Of a stretch of DNA of 64,000 nt, positions 52,690 to 61,383 are shown one piece after another. Position 1 is the first letter of the stretch, and every line of letters starts with the position of its first letter. The translations under genes were made by a program, and so were the position numbers. The notes beneath the pieces were generated by a model, which was given only the letters and a program-made list of their open reading frames with translations, searched no databases and was not told the origin of the DNA. This DNA is from Subdoligranulum variabile (lineage in GTDB: Bacteria > Bacillota > Clostridia > Oscillospirales > Ruminococcaceae). The stretch covers positions 1 through 64,000 of the forward strand of contig QAKI01000033.1 in the NCBI GenBank assembly GCA_003343905.1, written 5' to 3'.

Positions 52690-53640
52690 GACGGGCAGTA
52701 GAGGAAAGCCTCCCCTGGCAGGGGAGGTGTCTGCGAAGCAGACGGAGGGGTGGGAACATCCCCTTAACCCGAAGCCGCGGGAGCATCCCGGAAGGTGTGG
52801 CGCTGCCAGACAGCACAACCCCTCAGGCCGCTCTGCGGCCAGCTCCCCTGGTAGGGGAGCCTTTAGGCGGTAATCCCAGCGTGGAAGCAGGGAGCCTTTA
52901 ACGGGCAGTAGAGTAAAGCCTCCCCTTGCAGGGGAGGTGTCTGCGAAGCAGACGGAGGGGTGGAATCATCCCCTTAACCTGCCACCGCGCGGGCAGGGCA
53001 AACGAACGGCGGGGGCAAGCCCCCGCCCTACAAAGCCCCGTCAACGGGTTGCCGCTCTGTAAAACGCGGTTCCCGCCGCAAACGTCGGCGGGCGGCATAC
53101 ATGCCGCCCCTACGGCCTGCCGGAACCGGGTATCCCGTCCCGTTTCCGCCAATCTGTAGGGCGGGGTCTTGACCCCGCCGCGGGAGCATCCCGGAAGGTG
53201 TGGCGCTGCCAGACAGCAAAACCCCTCAGGCCGCTCTGCGGCCTTGGCCGGGTTGCGGTTGGCGCATCATGCTGCGCGCCTTGGAGCGGCGCTTGTATTC
53301 TGCGACCGCTGCCCCTGCTCCGTCTCGCTGCATCCGCCGCAGGCGGCGCTCGACTCCGCAGCCCCTAAAGGGGAGCCTTTAACGGGTAGTAGAGTAAAGC
53401 CTCCCCTTGCAGGGGAGGTGGCTGCCGAAGGCAGACGGAGGGGTGGAATCATCCCCTTAACCCGAAGCCGCGGCTGCGTTTCGGCAGGCGGTTGGCACTG
53501 GGAAACAAAACCCCTCAGTCTGCGCCTGCGGCGCATCCAGCTCCCCTGGTAGGGGAGCCTTTGACGGGCGGTAGAGTAAAGCCTCCCCTTGCAGGGGAGG
53601 TGTCTGCGAAGCAGACGGAGGGGTGGAACCCTCCCCTCAC
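52690..53640. repeat. Palindromic repeat block between oppF and oppA
   Basis: Dense and gene-free: C elements at about 52707-52757, 52818-52862, 52917-52968, 53221-53380 (with short D nested at 53244-53361), 53400-53448, 53511-53562 and 53580-53629; A variant (GGCGGGGGC) at 53008-53027; B at 53090-53109; A at 53160-53179. Five C copies carry the same AACGGGCAGTAGAG-type linker between units, as if the unit multiplied in tandem. Confidence 0.85.
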
Positions 53641-53659
53641 CCCTGCACCCCCCGCGATA

Positions 53660-53730
53660 TGCCCAAAATCGAACGAAGTTCGATTTTCGTTAGAGTTTCT
53701 TTGCGCCTTTCTTTGCAAAGAAAGGCGAGT
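53660..53730. repeat. Element E (two of three palindromes)
   Basis: AAAATCGAA/TTCGATTTT (53665-53687) and a perfect 24-bp palindrome with arms CGCCTTTCTTTG/CAAAGAAAGGCG (53704-53727). The first palindrome of full copies is missing. 53731-53950 holds no gene. Confidence 0.8.
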
Positions 53731-53953
53731 CGCCCCTTAAAGGCGAGCCCCCCTTAAAAGCAAACATCAACAAATCTGCCAATCTGCGCCGGGGTGTGCG
53801 CCCCGGAATACGCAGAAAAGCCCTGTGCGGAATACGCCCCAAACCAGCATCACCCCCGCCCTGCCGGTGTGCGAAACGGCAGGCAAAACGGTCCCCGCTG
53901 ATTTTCGGCGTTGGCGCGTCCATCACAAAAGGATTACAAAAGGGGCCTTCCCC

Positions 53954-53982
53954 TTGCAAGTGACGGTGCGCTGGGCTATAGT
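53954..53982 (+). promoter_or_regulatory. Separate promoter of oppA
   Basis: TTGCAA (53954-53959), 17 bp, TATAGT (53977-53982), about 65 nt before the oppA SD. A second TATAGT occurs at 54023-54028. Confidence 0.7.
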
Positions 53983-54053
53983 TATGGTATTCATTTCCGG
54001 GGTATGGCCCTGTGGAATTGGGTATAGTAATTTTTTATATGGAGGAAAACCAC

Positions 54054-55763
54054 ATGAAGATGAAGAAATTTGTCGCTGTGGCAGTTGCCGGCTGCATGGC
54101 CGTGTCCCTGGCTGCCTGCGGTGGAAGCACCAGCAGCAGCGCGACCGGTTCCGCTACCGCGGAGCAGGCTACCGACGCTGCCGCCACCGGTTCCGGCTTT
54201 ACCGTCCAGTTGGGCCCCAACCCGGAGACCCTGGACCCTGCCCTGAACAGTGCCATCGACGGCGCCAACACGATCAACACGATCTTCGAGCCCCTGCTGC
54301 TGATCGACGAGAACAACGATGTTATCGGCGGTCAGGCTGAGGACTGGAGCGTCAGCGAGGACGGCCTGACCTGGACCTTCACCATGCGTGACGGCCTGAA
54401 GTGGAGCGACGGTTCCGACCTGACCGCGAAGGACTTCGAGTACAGCTTCAAGCGTCTGGCCGACCCCAACACCGCCGCGCCCTATTCCCAGACTGTCGTG
54501 GGCATGATCGCCGGTTATGACGAGGCCCAGGGCAACCCGGATGCCGACGGCAACCAGACCACCGAACCCAATCCCGACGCCCTGCAGGTCAAGGCCAGTG
54601 AGGACGGCAAGACCCTGACCATCCAACTGGCTTACCCCTGCTCCTACTTCGACAAGATCGCGGCCTTTGCCGCCATGTGCCCCGTGCAGCAGGCTACCGT
54701 TGAGACCAACGGCGACGGCTGGTGCACGCAGCCCGAAACCTTCATCTGCAATGGTCCCTACATGATCAGCGAGTGGACCCCCAGCGAACGCATCGTGCTG
54801 ACCAAGAACCCCAACTACGTTGGCGGCTGGGACACCAGCAAGATCGTTTCTGACACCATCACTCTGCTGCTCATCGAGGACGAAGCGGCCGCTTTCGCTG
54901 CCTACAACAGCGGCGAAGCCCAGCTCATCAAGAGCGTGCCCGCTGACGAGATCCCCAGCCTGACCAAGGCCGAGGACGGCGGCGACTTCTACGTTGACTC
55001 CAACCTGGGCACCTACTACATCAGCCTGAACTGCGAGCGCGAGCCCTTCACTGATCCTCTGGTCCGCAAGGCTCTGAGCCTGGCCATCGACCGTGAGTAC
55101 GTGGCCGACGTTGTCATGCAGGGCACCTACAGCCCCGCCTACAGCATCACCTGCCCCGGCATCGCCGATGCGGACGGCAGCCAGTTCGTGGATAACGCCA
55201 ACGGCGGCGAGCCCTACATCAGCTCCGACTTTGACGCCAACCTGGAAGAAGCCAAGAACCTGATGGCCGAAGCCGGCTACCCGAACGGCGAAGGCTTCCC
55301 GCAGATCACCTACAGCGCCAACGACCAGGGCTACCACATCCCCGTGGCTGAGTACCTGCAGAGCGCCTGGGGCGAACTGGGCATCACTGTGAACATCGAG
55401 ACCGTTGAATGGTCCAGCTTCACCGCCCAGCGCCGCGCCGGCGACTACGACGCCAGCCGTAACGGCTGGGTCATGGACTACGATGATCCTTCCAACATGC
55501 TGGAACTGTTCGAGACCGGCAACGGCAACAACGACGGCAAGTACAGCAACCCCGAGTTCGACGCTGCCATCGAAGCCTCCAAGGTCGCGGACAAGGCTAC
55601 CCACTGCGAGCAGCTGCACAAGGCTGAAGACATCCTGATGGAAGACATGGGCTGCATCCCCGTGGCTTACTACAATGACTTCTGGCTGCAGGATTCTTCC
55701 CTGCAGGGCACCTGGCACAGCCCCTACGGCTACTGGTACCTGCAGTACGGCTACATCGGCTGA
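54054..55763 (+). CDS. oppA: Oligopeptide-binding lipoprotein OppA
   Basis: A 569-residue family 5 solute-binding protein. Signal MKMKKFVAVAVAGCMAVS with lipobox LAAC, a Ser/Thr/Ala linker, then FTVQLGPNPETLDPALNSAI (family start), DLTAKDFEYSFKRLADP near 125 and a typical C-terminal domain. The ATG at 54054 follows ATGGAGGAAAACC. Delivers peptides to OppBCDF; it has its own promoter and terminator, so it can be made in excess. Codon use is strongly biased (few rare codons), fitting high expression. Confidence 0.94.
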   Translation: MKMKKFVAVAVAGCMAVSLAACGGSTSSSATGSATAEQATDAAATGSGFTVQLGPNPETLDPALNSAIDGANTINTIFEPLLLIDENNDVIGGQAEDWSVSEDGLTWTFTMRDGLKWSDGSDLTAKDFEYSFKRLADPNTAAPYSQTVVGMIAGYDEAQGNPDADGNQTTEPNPDALQVKASEDGKTLTIQLAYPCSYFDKIAAFAAMCPVQQATVETNGDGWCTQPETFICNGPYMISEWTPSERIVLTKNPNYVGGWDTSKIVSDTITLLLIEDEAAAFAAYNSGEAQLIKSVPADEIPSLTKAEDGGDFYVDSNLGTYYISLNCEREPFTDPLVRKALSLAIDREYVADVVMQGTYSPAYSITCPGIADADGSQFVDNANGGEPYISSDFDANLEEAKNLMAEAGYPNGEGFPQITYSANDQGYHIPVAEYLQSAWGELGITVNIETVEWSSFTAQRRAGDYDASRNGWVMDYDDPSNMLELFETGNGNNDGKYSNPEFDAAIEASKVADKATHCEQLHKAEDILMEDMGCIPVAYYNDFWLQDSSLQGTWHSPYGYWYLQYGYIG

Positions 55764-55794
55764 TTTTAGCCCTGTAGTATATTGAACGTATAAA

Positions 55795-55838
55795 CCCCCA
55801 CCCCCTGCCGAATGGCAGGGGGTGGGGGCTTTTGTTTT
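55795..55838 (+). terminator. Terminator of oppA
   Basis: Perfect 15-bp GC stem (55795-55809 with 55814-55828), loop GAAT, tail CTTTTGTTTTT. Confidence 0.9.
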
Positions 55839-55850
55839 TGTTTCTGTTTC

Positions 55851-55953
55851 TGTACTTTCTTGAAAGAAAGTACCAAAGAACTTTTGCCCAAAATCGAACT
55901 CCGTTCGATTTTTGTTGGAATTTCTTTGCGTCCGCCTTTGTAAAGAAAGGACA
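55851..55953. repeat. Element E, full copy
   Basis: Three palindromes in order: GTACTTTCTT-GAAAGAAAGTAC type, AAAATCGAA/TTCGATTTT, and a slightly decayed GTCCGCCTTTG.../CAAAGAAAGGAC type. Directly behind the oppA terminator. Confidence 0.8.
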
Positions 55954-55979
55954 AGAGCCGGAACGATGGCGTGACGTTC

Positions 55980-56765
55980 CCGCGACGGGGTCTTGACCCC
56001 GCCGTGTTTCCTTTGCCCGTAAGGTTCCGTGTGGCCGGAATGTGCCGAACCCCTCAGTCTGCGCCTGCGGCGCATCCAGCTCCCCTACGAGGGGAGCCTT
56101 TAGTAGGTGAGTTGCAGCGTGAAGAGCCTTGCTTTTAGGGGCTGGGGAGTTGAACTCCGCCTGCGAGGGGGAGCCTTTAACGGGCAGTAGAGTAAAGCCT
56201 CCCCTCTCAGGGGAGGTGTCTGCCGCAGGCAGACGGAAGGGTCAGGAGCGTCTGCCACAGCCCGAAGGGTTCTGGATGGCTGGAACGTCTCCCGGTCGGC
56301 CTACAGGCCGCCCCTACATCCGCCCCTGACCGTGTGTATTTACCCGGAACGCCGCGCCAGCCGTGACGTTTCCGCGGCGGGGTCAAGACCCCGCCCTACA
56401 AACCGACGGGAATGGGGATCGTTATAGAGATACGGCGCGGCGATGGTGTCCCCCGCAGAGGGAAACGGCAGGATTTGATTGCCAGCCTTCCGGCAGATTG
56501 TAGGGGCCGCATGAATGTGGCCCGTGGGTGTTTGCGGCGCGATTTGCCTTGCGCTATGCCGCCCCCTTTCCACGGCTCTGTAGGGCGGGGTCTTGACCCC
56601 GCCGTGTTTCCTTTGCCCGTAAGGTTCCGTGTGGCCGGAATGTGCCGAACCCCTCAGGCCGCTACGCGGCCAGCTCCCCTACGAGGGGAGCCTTTAACGG
56701 GCAGTAGAGTAAAGCCTCCCCTTTTAGGGGAGGTGTCTGCCGCAGGCAGACGGAAGGGTCGGGAG
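55980..56765. repeat. Palindromic repeat block between oppA and argF
   Basis: A elements at 55984-56003, 56376-56395 and 56584-56603; B variant GGGCCGCAT-GA-ATGTGGCCC at 56504-56523; C elements at about 56050-56100, 56195-56245, 56650-56698 and 56713-56760. 56766-56883 shows nothing further. No gene. Confidence 0.85.
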
Positions 56766-56883
56766 CGTCTGCCACAGCCTGTAACATTCCCTGTGGTGGA
56801 ACTACATCCCTCCGCCCTCCACCCCGCAAAAAAGCCCGCCGTTTCCGGCAGGCTGTAAACTCCTCTATTCGGTTTGTTGTCCT

Positions 56884-56989
56884 CTTGTACTTTCTTGTAA
56901 GAAAGTACCAAAGAACTTTTCCCCAAAATCGAACATAGTTCGATTTTTATGAGAGTTTCTTTGGTCCTTTCTTTGCAAAGAAAGGACGA
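56884..56989. repeat. Element E, full copy, 3' of argF
   Basis: GTACTTTCTT/AAGAAAGTAC (56888-56907), AAAATCGAA/TTCGATTTT (56925-56947) and GTCCTTTCTTTG/CAAAGAAAGGAC (56964-56987), 15 bp beyond the argF stop; the T-rich stems may end argF transcription. Confidence 0.85.
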
Positions 56990-57004
56990 TCGCAATATCT
57001 CCGC

Positions 57005-57997
57005 TCAAAACTCCGCGCCCAGGGTCGCCGCCATCACCGCTTTGATGGTGTGCATCCGGTTCTCCGCTTCCTGGAACACCACCGACTGCGCCCCGTTGAA
57101 CACCGCGTCGGTCACTTCCATCTCGGCGCGGCCGAACTTCTCGCCCATTTCCCGGCCGATCGCCGTGTTATGGTCATGGTAGGCCGGCAGGCAGTGCATG
57201 AACACCGCTTCCGGCTTCGCGCGCGCCATCATCGCCCCGTTCACCTGATAGGGCGCCAGTGCTTCCACGCGCTCCGCCCACACGCTGCGCGGCTCGCCCA
57301 TGCTCACCCATACGTCGGTGTACACCGCGTCGGCGCCGTCCACCGCGCCGGGGTCCTCGGCCAGCGTCACGCTGCCGCCGCTGGCCGCCGCCAGTTCCCG
57401 GCAATGCGCCACCAGCGCCGCGTCCGGCCAGTAGGCTTTGGGCGCGCACGCCGCAAAATGCAGCCCCATCTTCGCACAGCCGATCATCAGGCTGTTGCCC
57501 ATGTTGTACCGCGCGTCGCCCGCATACGCCAGCTTCAGCCCCTGCAAATGCCCGAACCGCTCCCGCAGCGTCAGCAGGTCCGCCAGGATCTGCGTGGGGT
57601 GGAACTCGTCCGTCAGGCCGTTCCACACCGGCACCGACGCCTGCGCCGCCAACTCCTGCACCCGCGCCTGCCCGAAGCCCCGGTACGCGATCCCCTCAAA
57701 CATCCCCGAAAGCACCCGCGCCGTGTCCGCAATGGATTCCTTGCTGCCGATCTGGCTGCCCGCAGGGTCCAGGCAGGTCACGCCCATGCCCAGGTCCCGC
57801 GCCGCTACCTCGAACGCACAGCGCGTGCGCGTGGAGGTCTTTTCAAAAATCAGCGCCACATTTTTGCCCCGCAGCGCGTCGTGCGCCTGCCCGGCCTTCT
57901 TTTTCGCCTTCAGGGCGGCGGCCAGGTCCAGCAGCGCGGCGATCTCTGCGGGCGTATAGTCCAGCAGCGTCAGAAAATCACGGCCTTTCAGTTCCAT
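57005..57997 (-). CDS. argF: Ornithine carbamoyltransferase
   Basis: A 330-residue enzyme that makes citrulline from ornithine and carbamoyl phosphate in arginine synthesis (or the reverse in arginine catabolism). Carbamoyl-phosphate motif STRTR at 55-59, DEFHPTQ near 130, ornithine-binding block DVWVSMGE near 230, and FMHCLPAYHD near 272. Length fits (about 310-335). SD AGGGGGAA before ATG 57997. Stands alone next to dinB; a possible ARG box in the promoter supports a biosynthetic role. Confidence 0.95.
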   Translation of the reverse strand: MELKGRDFLTLLDYTPAEIAALLDLAAALKAKKKAGQAHDALRGKNVALIFEKTSTRTRCAFEVAARDLGMGVTCLDPAGSQIGSKESIADTARVLSGMFEGIAYRGFGQARVQELAAQASVPVWNGLTDEFHPTQILADLLTLRERFGHLQGLKLAYAGDARYNMGNSLMIGCAKMGLHFAACAPKAYWPDAALVAHCRELAAASGGSVTLAEDPGAVDGADAVYTDVWVSMGEPRSVWAERVEALAPYQVNGAMMARAKPEAVFMHCLPAYHDHNTAIGREMGEKFGRAEMEVTDAVFNGAQSVVFQEAENRMHTIKAVMAATLGAEF

Positions 57998-58020
57998 CTT
58001 TCGTTCCCCCTATGCAACTC

Positions 58021-58068
58021 ATTGAAAATTTATGCAACTATTATACTGCAAAATGAAGAAATATGCAA
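58021..58068 (-). promoter_or_regulatory. argF: argF promoter with possible ARG box
   Basis: Minus strand: TTGCAT (58068-58063), 17 bp, TATAAT (58045-58040), then TGCATAAATTTTCAAT (about 58036-58021), which resembles the ArgR half-site pair TGAATA-WWWW-ATTCA. TTGCATA also recurs at the -35. Confidence 0.6.
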
Positions 58069-58101
58069 TAGTTTTGAGAAAAAATACAGGGCCGCGGCCG
58101 G

Positions 58102-58130
58102 TTGGCCTGCCCGGCCCGATGTGCTATAAT
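58102..58130 (+). promoter_or_regulatory. Promoter of dinB
   Basis: TTGGCC (58102-58107), 17 bp, TATAAT (58125-58130). No LexA/SOS box was found around it. Confidence 0.7.
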
Positions 58131-58152
58131 AGAGCCAAAGGGGGTGTGCCGG

Positions 58153-59397
58153 GTGGAAAAGGTCTATTTTCATGTGGATGTGAACTCTGCGTTTTTGTCG
58201 TGGTCGGCGCTCAAGCTGCTGCGCGCGGGCGAAACGCTGGACCTGCGCACGGTGCCCTCGGCGGTGGGCGGCGACGAGGAAAAGCGCCACGGCGTGGTGC
58301 TGGCCAAGAGCGGCCCGGCCAAAAAATTCGGCGTGCGCACGGGCGAAAGCCTGTTCGCGGCCCGGCTGAAATGCCCGCAGTTGGTGGTCACGCCGCCGGA
58401 CTTTGATTTTTATGTGCAGAACAGCAAGGCGCTGATCGCCATTTTGCAGCAGTACACGCCGGACGTGGAGCAGTACAGCATCGACGAGGCGTTTCTGGAC
58501 ATGACCGGCACCGAGGCGCTGTTCGGCCCGCCGTTACAGGTGGCGCACACCATCCGCGAGCGGGTACACCGGGAACTGGGGTTCACGGTGAACATCGGCG
58601 TGGCGCCCAACCGCCTGCTGGCGAAGATGGCCTCGGATTTTGAAAAGCCCGACAAGGTCCACACGCTGTTCCCCGCCGAAGTGCCCGAAAAAATGTGGCC
58701 GCTGCCGGTGGGGGAGCTGTTCGGCGTGGGGCCCAGCGCGGTGAAAAAGCTGAACCGCTGGGGCATTTTGACGATCGGGGACCTGGCCCAGAGCGAACGG
58801 CGGCTGATCGTGGACCTGTTCGGCGCGCGGGGCGATACGCTTTGGAACTACGCCAACGGCCGCGAAGCCGACCCCGTGACCAAACAGCACGCGAGGGACA
58901 ACACCTACGGCAACAGCGTCACGCTGCCCAAGGACCTGACCCGCCCCGCCCAGGCGGACGCCACGCTGCTGGCGCTGTGCGACTCGGTAGGGCGGCGGCT
59001 GCGGGCGGACGGCCGCACGGCCCGCGTGGTGGCCGTGCAGCTTGTGGATAACGCGTTCCGACGCAGCAGCCACCAGACGACGCTGCCCGACCCGACCAAT
59101 TCCACCGACCGGCTGTACCGCGTGGCGCGGGAATTGATGGAACAGATGTGGCCCCAGCGGCCGGTGCGGCTGGTGGGCGTCAGCGCCGAAAAGACCGGCA
59201 CCGACCAGTTCGAGCAGTTGGACCTGTTCAGCGACCCGGCCCGCCGCCAGAAGCGGGAAACGCTGGACCGCACGGCGGACGCGCTGCGGCGCAAATACGG
59301 CGGCGCGGCGGTGACGCGGGCGAAGCTGCTCACGCCCGAAACGCGCGCCCCGGCGGCGCTTTCGGCCGCGAAGGAGCGGGATAAGAATAAGAAGTGA
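58153..59397 (+). CDS. dinB: DNA polymerase IV
   Basis: A 414-residue Y-family translesion polymerase. Catalytic Asp9 in VYFHVDVNSAFLSW, second acidic pair in YSIDEAFLDMTG near 103, helix-hairpin-helix LPVGELFGVGPSAVKKL near 185, little finger domain to about 345, and a C-terminal EQLDLFSD clamp-binding-like motif (QLDLF). GTG start at 58153 with AAGGGGGTG upstream; the frame to 58102 covers the promoter. Monocistronic. Confidence 0.94.
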   Translation: MEKVYFHVDVNSAFLSWSALKLLRAGETLDLRTVPSAVGGDEEKRHGVVLAKSGPAKKFGVRTGESLFAARLKCPQLVVTPPDFDFYVQNSKALIAILQQYTPDVEQYSIDEAFLDMTGTEALFGPPLQVAHTIRERVHRELGFTVNIGVAPNRLLAKMASDFEKPDKVHTLFPAEVPEKMWPLPVGELFGVGPSAVKKLNRWGILTIGDLAQSERRLIVDLFGARGDTLWNYANGREADPVTKQHARDNTYGNSVTLPKDLTRPAQADATLLALCDSVGRRLRADGRTARVVAVQLVDNAFRRSSHQTTLPDPTNSTDRLYRVARELMEQMWPQRPVRLVGVSAEKTGTDQFEQLDLFSDPARRQKRETLDRTADALRRKYGGAAVTRAKLLTPETRAPAALSAAKERDKNKK

Positions 59398-59410
59398 GGG
59401 CGGGGGTTGG

Positions 59411-59514
59411 TCGTCCTTTCTTTGCAAAGAAAGGACCAAAGAAACGCCAATAAAAATCGAACATCGTTCGATTTTGGGGAAAAGTTCTTTGGTACTTTCT
59501 TACAAGAAAGTACA
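59411..59514. repeat. Element E, full copy (inverted), 3' of dinB
   Basis: Same three palindromes as near argF but in the opposite order: GTCCTTTCTTTG/CAAAGAAAGGAC (59413-59436), AAAATCGAA/TTCGATTTT (59453-59475) and GTACTTTCTT/AAGAAAGTAC (59492-59513), 13 bp after the dinB stop. Confidence 0.85.
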
Positions 59515-59589
59515 GAAAGACAAGACACAGAACCGAAGCGTGTACGCCCTGATGGTTTTTGGAGGGCTGGAGGGCGCGCGGCGGTAAGA

Positions 59590-60275
59590 TAGTTTGTAGA
59601 ATGGCAGATGGCTTGCGGGTATTCTGTAGGGCGGGGTCTTGACCCCGCCGCTTGTTTTTTGCGGCCCGGAGGGTTGCGGGTTGTGGGGATGTTCCCACCC
59701 CTCCGTCTGCCTTCGGCAGGCACCCACGGGTTGCGGTTGGCGCATCATGCTGCGCGCCTTGGAGCGGCGCTTGCATTCTGCGACCGCTGCCCCTGCGAGG
59801 GGAGGCTTTACTCTGCAACCCGTCAAAGGCTCCCCTCTCAGGGGAGCTGGATGCGCCGCAGGCGCAGACTGAGGGGTTATGTTCCCCGGAGCCACGCACC
59901 CGCCGGAAAGTGCCACACCTTCCGAGACGTTCCCACGGCGGGGTCAAGACCCCGCCCTACGGACCGCCGCAAACGGCATTTTTTGTTTTTGACTTTCCGG
60001 CAGGTCGTAGGGGCCGCATGTATGCGGCCCGTGGGTGTTGGCGGCGGCGAGATGGGTTTGCGGGGGAGTGGATTGTTTACGGATGTACTGTAGGGCGGGG
60101 TCTTGACCCCGCCGCTTGTTTTTGCGGCCCGGAGGGGTGCGGGTTGTGGGGATGTTCCCACCCTTCCGTCTGCCTTCGGCAGACACCTCCCCTGCGAGGG
60201 GAGGCTTTACTCTACTGCCCGCTTGCATTACACCTGCCGGAACATGCCCACGGCAAGGTCCAGCCCCCGCCCTAC
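59590..60275. repeat. Palindromic repeat block between dinB and the XRE regulator
   Basis: A elements at 59630-59649, 59937-59956 and 60094-60113 and a decayed one near 60255; B variant GGGCCGCAT-GT-ATGCGGCCC at 60011-60030; C elements at about 59697-59810 (with truncated D at 59727-59790), 59826-59878 and 60158-60208. No gene. Confidence 0.85.
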
Positions 60276-60300
60276 ACCCCCACAGCAAAACAACAAAAGC

Positions 60301-60343
60301 AACAGGCCGCACAGACATAGCCATGTCTGTACGGCCTGTTTTT
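60301..60343 (-). terminator. Terminator of the XRE regulator gene
   Basis: Stem AACAGGCCG-x-ACAGACAT / ATGTCTGT-x-CGGCCTGTT, loop AGCC, tail GCTTTTGTTG on the minus strand; TTTTTG on the other. Confidence 0.8.
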
Positions 60344-60355
60344 GTGTATCGGGCA

Positions 60356-60709
60356 TCATTCCCCGGCGGGGGATTCCGGCGGCAGAACTTTCAGCACCAG
60401 GGCCAGAATGTCGTTGGCAAGGCTCGCCTGGGCCGGGGTCAGGCTCAGGAAAGCCGGCGGCAGCGCGCCTTTTTCTTCGGCGTCCTTGTCGGCCCCGAAC
60501 ACGATGGCGTCCGCGCTGCAATGCAGGGCGGTGGCAAGTTTGCGCAGCGTCTGCACCGTCATGCCCTTGCGGCCCGTTTCGATATCGGCCAAAAACTGAA
60601 CGGAAATGTCGGCGTATTCGGCCAGACGTTCCCGCGTCAAAGAATTTTGCTCCCGCAGGCTGCGCAGGCGCAGGCCGATCTCGCGGTTGACAACAGAATC
60701 AAAAGCCAT
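60356..60709 (-). CDS. XRE-family transcriptional regulator
   Basis: A 117-residue regulator. N-terminal Cro/CI-type HTH (about 10-70: IGLRLRSLREQNSLTRERLA, VQFLADIETGRKGMTVQTLRKLA), then a short C-terminal tail without recognised domain. SD AAAGGAG is nine bases before ATG 60709. Divergent from the lipoprotein-sortase-repeat protein operon and faces an array of CTATAG palindromes, so it probably represses that operon and itself. Confidence 0.9.
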   Translation of the reverse strand: MAFDSVVNREIGLRLRSLREQNSLTRERLAEYADISVQFLADIETGRKGMTVQTLRKLATALHCSADAIVFGADKDAEEKGALPPAFLSLTPAQASLANDILALVLKVLPPESPAGE

Positions 60710-60740
60710 GGGGCGGTACTCCTTTTGGGATGGCGTTCAA

Positions 60741-60877
60741 CTATAACTGTAGATATGGTAACAAATGCTTTTCGCGGAGAAAAATAGCTATAGCTATTGA
60801 CAAACCATAACTATAGTGATGCTCTATAGAAAACTATAGCAATAGTCGCAGGCGCGGAATAAATACAAAAGCTATAG
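60741..60877. promoter_or_regulatory. CTATAG operator array
   Basis: Five CTATAG hexamers at 60788, 60811, 60824, 60834 and 60872, plus CTATAA at 60741, in the 185-bp divergent region; the first is the longer palindrome AGCTATAGCT. TTGACA (60798-60803) lies among them. The spacing is irregular (23, 13, 10, 38). Confidence 0.7.
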
Positions 60878-60894
60878 TTGGAAACGGGGGGCCT

Positions 60895-61383
60895 ATGGTT
60901 CGGTGCGTTGGACGGCGCTGGCGGGGTGCTTTGGCGGCACTCGGGCTGGCGCTTTTCGTGACGGGGTGCGGCGCGCAGGATGTGCAGGCCGAAGTGGGGC
61001 AGACGGTCCAGACCGCGCTGTTCGACTTTACGGTGACCGACCCCGAAGTGCTGGACGCTTACCCCGGCGTGACCGTGCCGGACGGGGACAAGCTGGTGCG
61101 CCTGTGGCTGACCGTGAAAAATACCAGCGACCAGACATACACGATGTTCGCGCAGGATTTCCAGCTCCAATGGGGGCCGGATGCGGAGGACTTCGGCGTT
61201 TGCCTGACAACGCAAGGGGAGGGGCTGCTGCCGGATTCCTATGAACTGCCGCCCGGCAAAAGCCGCAGCGGGGCCATGCTGGCGGCGGTCCCGCAGGACT
61301 GCACCGCCCTGACGGTGGCCTACGCGGAACGGGACGCCGACGGGCAGCGGGTGGCGGCCTATTTTGTGGCGGTCCCGCTGTGA
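60895..61383 (+). CDS. Small lipoprotein of unknown function
   Basis: A 162-residue product with a signal MVRCVGRRWRGALAALGLAL and lipobox VTGC, so membrane-anchored outside the cell. The mature part (DKLVRLWLTVKNTSDQTYTM, KSRSGAMLAAVP) has the beta-strand pattern of DUF4352-like immunoglobulin-fold lipoproteins. ATG 60895 with GGGGGG upstream. Overlaps the sortase start by 4 bp (GTGA), so the two are coupled and likely act together at the cell surface. Family uncertain. Confidence 0.75.
   Translation: MVRCVGRRWRGALAALGLALFVTGCGAQDVQAEVGQTVQTALFDFTVTDPEVLDAYPGVTVPDGDKLVRLWLTVKNTSDQTYTMFAQDFQLQWGPDAEDFGVCLTTQGEGLLPDSYELPPGKSRSGAMLAAVPQDCTALTVAYAERDADGQRVAAYFVAVPL

Noticed and set aside
58102..58152. 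SOS (LexA) box before dinB
   Set aside because: No GAAC-N4-GTTC or CTGT-N8-ACAG pattern seen around the promoter.
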